Source of the DNA: Onchocerca volvulus
Lineage: Eukaryota; Nematoda; Chromadorea; Rhabditida; Onchocercidae
Direction of reading: 5' to 3'
Assembly: GCA_000499405.2 (NCBI GenBank)
Contig: HG738139.1
Span: forward strand, 2,026,976-2,090,975
Length of the DNA stretch: 64,000 bases
Notes under the pieces: generated by a model
Told to the model about the DNA's origin: nothing
Seen by the model: only the letters and a program-made list of their open reading frames with translations
The model's database searches: none
Part shown: positions 50,670 to 60,900 of the stretch, piece by piece
Layout: each line of letters starts with the position of its first letter
How positions within the stretch are numbered: position 1 is the first letter of the stretch
Program-made: the position numbers and the translations under genes

Positions 50670-51784
50670 ATTTGTTGATTTATTTTTTTTTTTTTTTTTT
50701 TTTGTTTTTGTAGCAAATCTTACAAATTTGATTTGCTGTCAAGCAGCGGTATGATTTCTTACAAAGTTTCAAGAAATTTTAATTTCAAGACTTTCATTAT
50801 TAGACAAAAAATTAATCAATAAATCCATTTTCCATCATTGTGTTTCTACCAAAGATTATAGATTTGCAGTAATTATCGTTATCGCAATTTTAGATTGACC
50901 ATTCACAGAATATTATAAATGCTAAATTTTTCAGATTGGTAAAAGCTCGCAATATATTAGCCCAATTCAAGCAAATTCATTTGATATTTAATATAGAAGC
51001 GATTGTCATCCGGATGCAAAGTGCACTTCCAGTCCTACCAATTATGAGTTGATTCATTTGCATATAAACATTGTTTTCTTTTTCTTTCGAATAAATTAGT
51101 GAATTACTAATATTTATAAACATTTTTAACTAAATTAATGAATTGTTGATATTTGCAAACAATTAAATTATCAACGTTGTAAGATTTTTTTTTTGGTAAA
51201 TCATGTAAAATTTCCCTCCAGAACACTTACTTTGACATTTTTTTCCAAGAAGCTCACTGGAAAATTCTCTTCCGGAACATTCACTGTTGGATTTTTTTTC
51301 CGGTAGCTCACGCTTATGATAACATTTTTTTCCGGGAATCTCGCGGAAAACTCTCTATGATTATAATAAACATGCATCGCAGCAGTAATAAATAGTAAAT
51401 GACGATGATAAGAAACTACAGAATTCAGGATTTGGTACAAGTTTTAAATCTGAATTAGAATCTTGCCGAAGCAGTCTTTGGTGAATTGATCATGTTTAGA
51501 AATTATCGTATTGAAAATGTGAAATATTCAAAATGTTTTTAATTGGAAATTTTTTGATTTTTTGTAAATTCTGACAAATTATATTTCTGCGTTACAAATG
51601 TTTGCAAGACAACATAAATTTCTGCAGATGTGAATGTCCGGATACATATCGAGATTTGAATTCCGCAATTCCCGGACGTGAATATTTAAGTCATATTGCA
51701 CAAATAAATGTGAACGTAAAGAATGGAATGAATGTGATGAACATGTCCGATGAATCGATCAGGAATGTCTCTACAGGTAATTAT
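50670..51784 (+). pseudogene. Decayed copy of mup-4-like exons 29-30 and their introns
   Basis: The block matches about 33020-34205 through intron, exon 29, intron and exon 30. The exon 29 copy (50935-51047) still reads GKSSQYISPIQAN but then hits a stop (TAA near 50989) and lacks the first Cys of the EGF module. Its donor GTAAGT has become GTTGAT. The exon 30 copy (51628-51776) keeps CECPDT but has lost the closing Cys and shifts frame. Intronic similarity shows a DNA-level duplication, not a processed copy. Confidence 0.9.
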
Positions 51785-52572
51785 AATATATGTGAGATGA
51801 TATTAGAATGCACGTAGCTGGAAGATCCACGTATCTCAATGATGAATGCGTTTTTCAAATAGATACCATATTTACAATGTTAGAATGCGTTAAACGATTT
51901 TAGATGTAACTGAAAGGTATCTCTCAACATGTGCCCACGTATTTTTCCACTATGTCTACGTGTTTTCAGTATATCAATATTCGCAACTCTGGATATATAT
52001 ATATATATCGCTTCACGCATTTCTATGACAAACATATGATAAAAGTTTTTATATACTTATTTATAAAATGATTAAATAAAAAAGAAAATTTTGGAAATTT
52101 AAACGAAATTACTAATAAATGAGTATTTAAAAAGATTAAAGCGAATTTTCATAGAATTTTAAGTCTAAAAATTTTTTAAATTTGTCTAAACTCATACTGT
52201 CACTTGAATTTTCAACTTAAGTCAAGTAAATTTATACAAATAACTTATGTTATTTCAAGTTTTCCTCTAATAGCCTTCCTTCATTATAATTTCAAATGAA
52301 GTATTTGGGATTTCTATGCCATACTACATAAATCGGGTACTTCCCAGATAACGATATATAACTGCCTGATAAAACTTCTTTTTGTTTTATCATATAATAT
52401 TAGTGGTAATTGTGATAATGGCATTCGTGTCTTCTTTGTAATCATTAATAATTTCGCCCTAAAAAAACATTAAATCTTTCTAATCTGGAAAAAATCTCCG
52501 GTCTTTGCTTATTTCTTATGCAAGTCGATTATTGTATCTTTCAATGGTGAAATAACATTTGCGTTCTATAAA
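51785..52572. repeat. Copy of mup-4 3' flank (39585-40402)
   Basis: It follows the exon 30 copy directly. The match with 39585-40402 runs from TATGTGAGATGATATTAGAA-like sequence to the ATTTGCGTTCTATAA region and then stops. The 5.4 kb that separate the two source blocks (34206-39584) are absent. Confidence 0.85.
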
Positions 52573-54933
52573 TATGGCTCCAGCATTTCAATTTTCCGAA
52601 TGTTATTGACAGTATCATTCGAGCAAGAAATACAAGTGCAAAATGTGGATAGTTGGAATTCGAAATATTTCAGCAGATGATTCAAAATGAATACTATTAT
52701 ATTTGAAATCTTTTCTGGTTTTAGCGACATTTATACCATGTTGACATAAGCTAATGGGACAGCAGCATCACAAGGTGTAGAGAGGACAATTCAGACAACC
52801 CATAGCCACTTCATTGAAGTTAAATAATTCATCGATTGAGCGCTACCATCTTATTTTCGCTCTCTTGAAACGTCACAAATCAAACATTCTCTTCTCTAAC
52901 TTAATAACTGTATACAAAACTATTGTATTAAGCTAAATTTTTAAATCTATCCGTTGATTTTTCCTCATTATATTGAGAAGAAATTCATTATTGGCCAGCT
53001 TGCCCGAAAAATCTTTCTGCAAATTTATCTAAATTTTTTATTATTAATTTATAATTATTCAATAATTAGAAAAACTTGATTAATTTTGATTACCTTATTA
53101 TTTCCTTTGATGATACAATGGCAATAATATATTTCTACTCATACTATCTGCATTATTCATCGGATGTTGCTCATTCGGTTTTAATCTTACAGATAATTAA
53201 CTTGATCTAAATATTAGAGAATAATTTTCTTGTTTGAACTTCGATCAAATTTGATATGTATGTTCAATATGATCAATAAATTGTTCATGAACCGAGATCT
53301 ATGATCTTGCAATGAGACATTACAGTTTTTGAATTTTTAAATTAAGAAAATATTCCAGAATATCAACTGTTTTCATGTTTCATCGGGGCGGAAGTTGTGT
53401 ACGCTATATCACATAGTAACATTATCCAATATAAAAATTAAGTGTACGTACTTTTCTGTTTGGTATCATTAGATTCCTTGATTTGATATCACTGGTGATT
53501 AGAGCAGATTTATGCAATTTCAATTTCTGAAAACTTTTTTTTTCCTCAAAAAAAGCATAAATATTTTCCTATGTTTCTTTCATTTTTATGAAATCAAATC
53601 TGAAATCAATCATAGCCTTTCTAATAATACCGCCTTCTTTTTCCATTTGTATGCTGAGTACTGATAAGCATTTATCATTCTGTTATCATTAAAAATAATT
53701 GAAAAGTAATTCGTCATTTTTTCTTCGTTTTCTTTCCGTTCTCTTTATATCATTTTCATTCCTTCTTTCTTCTTTTCCTCCCTATATCAAACATCGACAT
53801 ATCATTTCCTTATCAAAATATCATTCTCATATGTATTTTACGCCATGTTTATTTTGTTTGCTTGTAAAAAATAATTCAATAATGATGAAATGAGCAGAAT
53901 AAGATACGTTAATTTTGAGAATTATTATTATTATTTCATGGCACGAAAATTTTTCGGCTTCGATGATTCATTCTTGTAAAGTTGATTCATATGAAATGCA
54001 TTGGTATGCATGCCATGCATTTGTTGATAAAATGCAATCAAGTGAGATGCAAATGTATGTATAATTCCTCTCTTCGTCCTATGCTATTTTTCGTTTAAAC
54101 AAGAAGACTGATTTATCTATTTAGTGAGCTAATAGAATGAAAGTTAAATGATTGCATCCAGCCATTTCCAATTTCATTTGTTTACTTTTCCACCTGTAAA
54201 CTTCTTTTTTTTTTCATTTTGGTAGTAATATATTGCATAGTATTATCAATGGATAAGGCAAAATTTACTATTTGAGAATTGTAAGAATGGAAATTAGATT
54301 AGCTGGGATAGATATTTTAAGATGTTCTCACATAAATTCAATACAAAGCGAATAATTGACAAAACTTAAAATGATGGTTAGGACATAAATACCGCGAAAA
54401 AATGCTTACAAATAGGAATTATTCCATTATTTCGACTCCTAAAATTGCGAACATCAATAGCCTCAGAACAATTACGCTGCTTTATATTTTCATATTTGTC
54501 TTGGACATAGAATCTTTAATATTTAAATAAATTTCAATATTTATCTTGGACATAGATTCACCAAACTGACTTAAAGCTAATCGATCGTTGTAGAATTTAC
54601 AAATATGAAATTGTTTTCATTTAAATTTATTTCTTAATTTTGCTCTTTTCGACGACAGTTTTCAGATTAATTCCATTATCATCAAAGGCAAAATTTAGTA
54701 ATCTTTCGTTTTATTTTTAGTTATGCTAATTAATTAGCTTTTCGTGGAAAATTTCGAGAATCTAATCTTATTATAAAATTGAGGCATAAATATTTCAAAG
54801 TATTATCAAATTATCTCTCAAATTTATTTCAGAATATCAATGAATTTTTATAGAATAAATAATATACTTGTTTCGATGGTGTCATTGCTACCATTCATTT
54901 ATTTTTGCTGCAATTAAATAAAAGCAAGAAGAT
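52573..54933. other. Intergenic region before the second gene
   Basis: I see no supported exon or repeat family here. The small plus-strand frame at 53699-53893 is Phe/Ser-rich low complexity. The promoter of the next gene should be here, but no element is recognisable. Confidence 0.55.
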
Positions 54934-57900
54934 ATGGCAATTAATCCGTGCTTTTGCTGGAATATTAAGGATGGGACCGTTACTGTTGGCCTTTGGTCAT
55001 TGGTTAGTTTAATTTTTGATTCATTTTTATGATCTTGAAAGGATTTGATTTAGCAAAAAGTTTTATAAAATTCATTCGGACTTTTTCATCTTTTTTTTGA
55101 GGAAAAAATAGGAAATCGGTTCATTTAAATATTAACAGATTTGCATCAGTATTTCTAGTTTTCTTCAATGTAAAAAAGTATTTGAATTATTAGCATTTTT
55201 ATAGAATAAATAATATACTTGTTTATAAGTATTTAAATTATTTCTAATCAGTCCCAAAAGATTATTATTCTTTTTTTAGTTATATGTGAGGAAGATGATG
55301 AAAGACGAATGAAGTTTTATTTTTTCCAATCAATAAATGATGAATGAAGTTTTTTCTTTTTTCCAATCAATAAATTTACATGAAATATTAATTCTAATTA
55401 AATATAATAAAATCGTTTAACATAATTGGCACTATTATAAGTTAAATTGACATAGAAAATTCATTACGTAAATGCGTCAAAAACGTGTGAATGAAATTTA
55501 AATAAAATAAATATTAGCATAATAGAGTTGGCATTTCTTGCGTTAAGTATCAAAATAAATGAAGAAAGAATGCATATCTTTCTTTGAAGGTTTATTCATT
55601 GGCATCGTTGGTACTATTCGGCTGGCAATTAAATGTCATCAATTCTTGTCAAACGGTGACAATGTCACAAGCAAATCTACAATGCGAATATTGGTGCCCA
55701 TGTGTTGGTGCATCCAATGACCGTACAAGTGCCCTAATACAGGGTAGGGTACCATATATCTCACAAAATTCTTTTTTTCTTCCACTGAATAATGTTACTG
55801 ATGAATGTATGGAATAATATTCGGAAAGATTAGTAGTAATTAGTACTAATTAGTGGTAATTAGTGGTGGAAGAGGCGATATCTGTATTATCATGCCGAGA
55901 TAATCCGAGAAAAATAGAAATAGTAGTTAGTGATAGATGAGAAATCGCCATTATTGTATTGAGATAATCCGGAAAAATAAAAATAGTTCTTAGAGTAGAA
56001 GAGATATCAGTATTACTATGTTGAGCTAATCCGGAAAAATAGAAATAACAGTATATATTGATAAGACATTGGATGTGATAGCCCCGAATGTTAATGCTTG
56101 AAGTGTTTGAAATTTTTCTTTTTTTTTTTTTTTTAAGAACAAAATCATCAGCAAAAAGAATTAATGAAATTTTATTTAATTATTTTTTTTTTTTTTGGCT
56201 TTAATAATTGATGACCATTTGAAGCGTTAACAAGGATATGGAAGATAGAGATTAGATTTTACAGTTGAAAAATCCTGAATGTAAATGGTCATTATCTTTG
56301 GCCATTTTGTAGCATTTGAATAAGAGAAAATGAAGCGCAATTAAATTTAAAATATTTTTTCTTTTGCCTCATTCTCTTTTTTTATCTTTAGGATGGACTG
56401 TTTAATTTATCCTCATTTATCCGTCATCTTTATCTATATTTACCTTGCTTACTTATTCTCAATCTACGATATACTACCTGTTCCAATTGAAAGCTCAGTC
56501 GTTTATAAATTCCTGTACTTTTTTTCTTTTTTTTTTAAAGCCAAATTGCCAGTTGAATAGTTGCCAATTGAAAAGGTGAGAAAAATTGGAGAAAATTGAT
56601 AAAATTTTAAGAAAAAATGAAAATTACAAACAATTTTATAAATTTCAAAGAAGTGAATTCGTTGATAGGCAAGATTTCTAATCGATATTTCATTTAATTT
56701 TCCTGCTAAATCTGTTATTAATAGGTAAAGTACTTTCTCGAGAATGGCGAATTAAGAAGTCAAAAAGAATTGAAAAAGAAGATGAAAAGTAGTTTTTCAA
56801 GCAGTTTTAAAAATTTCGAAAAAAAATTTCATCAATTAATTTGTTACCTAAATTTGGGAGATTGCATATATTCCAGGTGTACTGCATCGTACAATTGGCA
56901 CTATTCAGCTGGCAATCCTATGTTATCAAATACTATCGCGACATTTCGGCCAATCAATTAATACCTGGCCATAATACTTATGCTGCTTATAATATACCCT
57001 CATATTTCGAGAATTATTATAGTACTTCCCAAACACTTTACTTTACCGGTACAATTTCCATGATGATTTTCTATACCGGTATAATTTCTATGGTAATTTT
57101 CTATACCGGTATAATTTCTATAATGATTTTCTATACCAGTATAATTTCTATGGTAATTTTCTATACCGATATAATTTCTACAATGATTTTCTATACCGGT
57201 ATAATTTCTATGGTAATTTTCTATACCGGTATAATTTCTATAATGATTTTCTATACCAGTATAATTTCTATGGTAATTTTCTATACCGATATAATTTCTA
57301 CAATGATTTTCTATACCGGTAGAATTTCTATGGTAATTTTCTATACCGATATAATTTCGTGATAATGGTGGTAATAATATTTAATATATTAAAAACAATG
57401 GACTTTTCTTCCTGATTACAGATTTTGTAAAAATATTTTTCCGGACGAGAAATTTAAAATACCATATATATTGGACTTATCACTTAGTAAATGAAACATT
57501 AAGCTTCTATTTTGAGCATATTTTTCACTAAACGTAGATTTTGTCTTTTCTGCCAATCATTTTATTCAATTATAAATAACTTTTTTCTTTCTACCATTAA
57601 AAACGTGATTCTATCTTTTATCTGTTATCATCATGTTATTACAGTTACTCGGATACTCATCCTATCTTATTATATAACGTTAATGTTTCATAGACTTGAC
57701 TATACTTGAAATATTTGTTTTATTAGTAATACTCTTATTAGTTACTATATTCTACCATATTCTTTATAATCATGATATAGAAAGTTGTCGTAACTTTTAA
57801 ACAAAATAGCCAAGTCTTCAATATCAAATTCTGGACTAAAATTAGCAACAAACATTTTGCCAGTCGAATATGCCATCTGTAATATGTCGATGTAAGCCAC

Positions 57901-60900
57901 TGCACACATATGGTAAAAGATAATGAATAATTTTATTGAAAAACTTAAATATAATAACTAATTTTGCAATTTTTTATTTCTTTTTTGGAAAATCAAATGC
58001 AGCTAGCTTCCATATTATCTTTTACCGTTTTAAATTTCTTGTGATTTTACGAAATGATAATTTTTTATGAGAATCTGTTGTCGCCCTATCAAGTGCTTCA
58101 TCAGCAATTTTTGTAAAGTATATTTCTTTTATCTTAGAGGAAGAAAAAAAAGAAAATTTAGATGTAAATGATTTGTTCAGATTTATGGCCTAATGCAGTT
58201 GGCAATATTTGGCTGGCAAATGGCCGCAATTAAATATGAGAAAGATCGTGCAGCAGATACAATTCTACCAAATTATAATGAATACGGTAGATTGGACATA
58301 CCTAGTTATTATGAAAGTTATTGGCAAAGCCCTGAAGAACGCTTTTATATTGGTTTGTACTTCCCAAGCGCGAATTAATTAATTATTAATTATCAATAAG
58401 CTACGTGATCTTTTACATCATGATTATCATAGAAAACAGTTGGCCAATGGTCAATTGGTCAAAATTTCCTATATTCTCATCTTGTTCATCCTCATTGTCC
58501 AATTTCTCTGTTTTGTATATTTCTATTTAGGAAATTTTCTTCTTGTTAAAAATTAGAAATGGATTTATTTGCATAAATACTTACTTATTTTTCATCGCTA
58601 GTATAAAATAATTTATAAATCTAGTTATTCCACTTGTTTTAGTAAAATTGATGAGAAAAACTACATCATATTAATTTACTTTATTAATTTCATTTTGATC
58701 TTAATTTAATTTCAGGCTTATTTGTAATTCAAATCTTATGCTTGATCGCATCATTTTTTTTATTGTTTGCTTCTTGTTCACTCATTTATGGTGCTCATAC
58801 TGTAAGTTTCCATTTTTTTTCTCATTGTTTCAAATTTTTAATTTTCTAAAACTCTTAAATGCTTTGAGATAAAAGTTCATCAGTCAATATTATCTGACTG
58901 AAATTAAACAGCAAACCACAGGTCACAAAGGTCATAAAAGTTTTAAAACAGCAATGCCATTTATTTCTAAGGATCTATATCAAATTTTATCAGCTCTTCG
59001 AAAAATTTAATGTTAGTATTATACAATTACTGTATAGTTGCACCCCAGTCTTATCTGACGTATAGTTACGCCATTTCTCGAGCCTTTGCAGAAAGAGCTT
59101 TTCAACTTTGAATTAATCATCTTTATTTTGGTATTCACAATGTTTGATATGGCCTTGGCTCCCATGTATGATAGCCAGTATACTTTGCACAATGACATAT
59201 TGTATTATGTGGTGGAGCGGTGATGTTCGTGATTATTGGCTTGTACTTACAATTCTCGAAATGATTACCATATTTATCAATGTTCGTTCATTTTTTCTTT
59301 TTTTTTTGATTCGAAAAATTGCTGCTCCAAGTATAATTTCAATTTTTTAACTCTTTATTAAGCATTGAGAAATTATTAGTTGATGAAAAAATTTACTCAT
59401 CTCATTGGTTACAGCTAAATTATTAGGCAATTCCAATTTTTCTTATCATTGATTTCCAATAATCCTTATGATTTTTTAGCACTATCATTCATAAAGTAAA
59501 TCACCAGATAATCTTGATGATATTATTACCATCAAAACAAGTTCATTTAATTCTATCGAAAATAAAATTTGTTTGTTTATTTTTACAAGAAAAAAAAAAT
59601 GGAAATTTTGCAGTTGTATTGTGTATTTGTTGTGTCGTTGTTCTATCGTCGTATCACCAATGGTGAAAGAACTCACTACAATAGGAAAAAAAGAATGCCA
59701 GGACATAGGCCCAGAAATTATGATGAATTTAGGAACGATAATTATTATGTCAACAATTATTTGCCCGGTTAGCATTTACACTTGGCTATCTTAAAAAAGA
59801 GCCTAGAATTAGAATAAAGAGAAAGGGTTAGAGGAAGCATTATGAATTTGGTAGATAATTTGGCGATGTCTTCACAATGATGAAAAAGTTGAAAAAGATT
59901 AGGAAATTGGTGATGAATTATATTCAGTTTCGATTACTATCCTGATGTTATGTTGGAAGGATTTGAAAAATTCAAATATGACGAGAAATTTGAATTGAAC
60001 CATTTTATTCTCATTTTACAGAGCTGGAGCATCCTGTAAAATCAGGTTATCGAAAAAATGAACCATCACAACGTGACCAGTATAATCTTCTACAGGATTA
60101 CACGATGGCCCAGCAATCTGCTCCTGTTACCCCAACGCAAATCCGAAAAACAACTTTTGCAGATGATTTAGTTTCCACGTGGGTCAAAGAACAACAATCT
60201 ATAAGTATGTCATTTTATTTTATTTTTTTTTTTTTTTGGACATTTATTTTTTCCAGTATGCGGTAAAAAAAAATAAAATTTGGAATTAATTAAGGGCTGA
60301 AACTTGGAAATAATTAAAACTTATTAATTTTAACCTAATTATAGAAGATTTGCCAGATCATGCTAATAGTGAACCGACCACACAACAGAAACCTGAAGAT
60401 ATCTATTCGTTGCAGGTAAGTTCTTTTGAATGGCTTGTGATTTAAACTAATAATATCAGGAGGTCAAATATCAATGTCACTTAATTTCAAGATTAGTAAG
60501 TTAATATTAACACTTAATTTTTTCCTAGCTGAATAGACATGAATGATTATTTAGTTTTGATAGAAAGTTTAAGTAAATGAAAGAATTGAATTTATTAGCA
60601 GATCGAATAAAGAAAATTACTGTCAAATTGAATTTAAAGGTTATAACATTCAACTGTTATTATAGCATTCATATTCCGCACCATCAATTCATGAGAAAAT
60701 CTCAGGCTCGAGATGTTGTCATCATCATCGACACAAGCATTGTCATCGTCGTCATCATCACCATCACCATCATAAACATCGGTAATCGATTAATTTTCAT
60801 TGTACCATTTAATGTTAATATTTAATTTCTTGGTCAGAAACTAGAAATAACTTAGAAAGTTGTGTCGATTATATACAAAGATGGAATGAATTTAAATGAA

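Noticed and set aside
56841..57362. 173-residue open frame as an independent gene
   Set aside because: Its first part is exon 2b and the rest is the minisatellite in frame. A separate gene is not needed.
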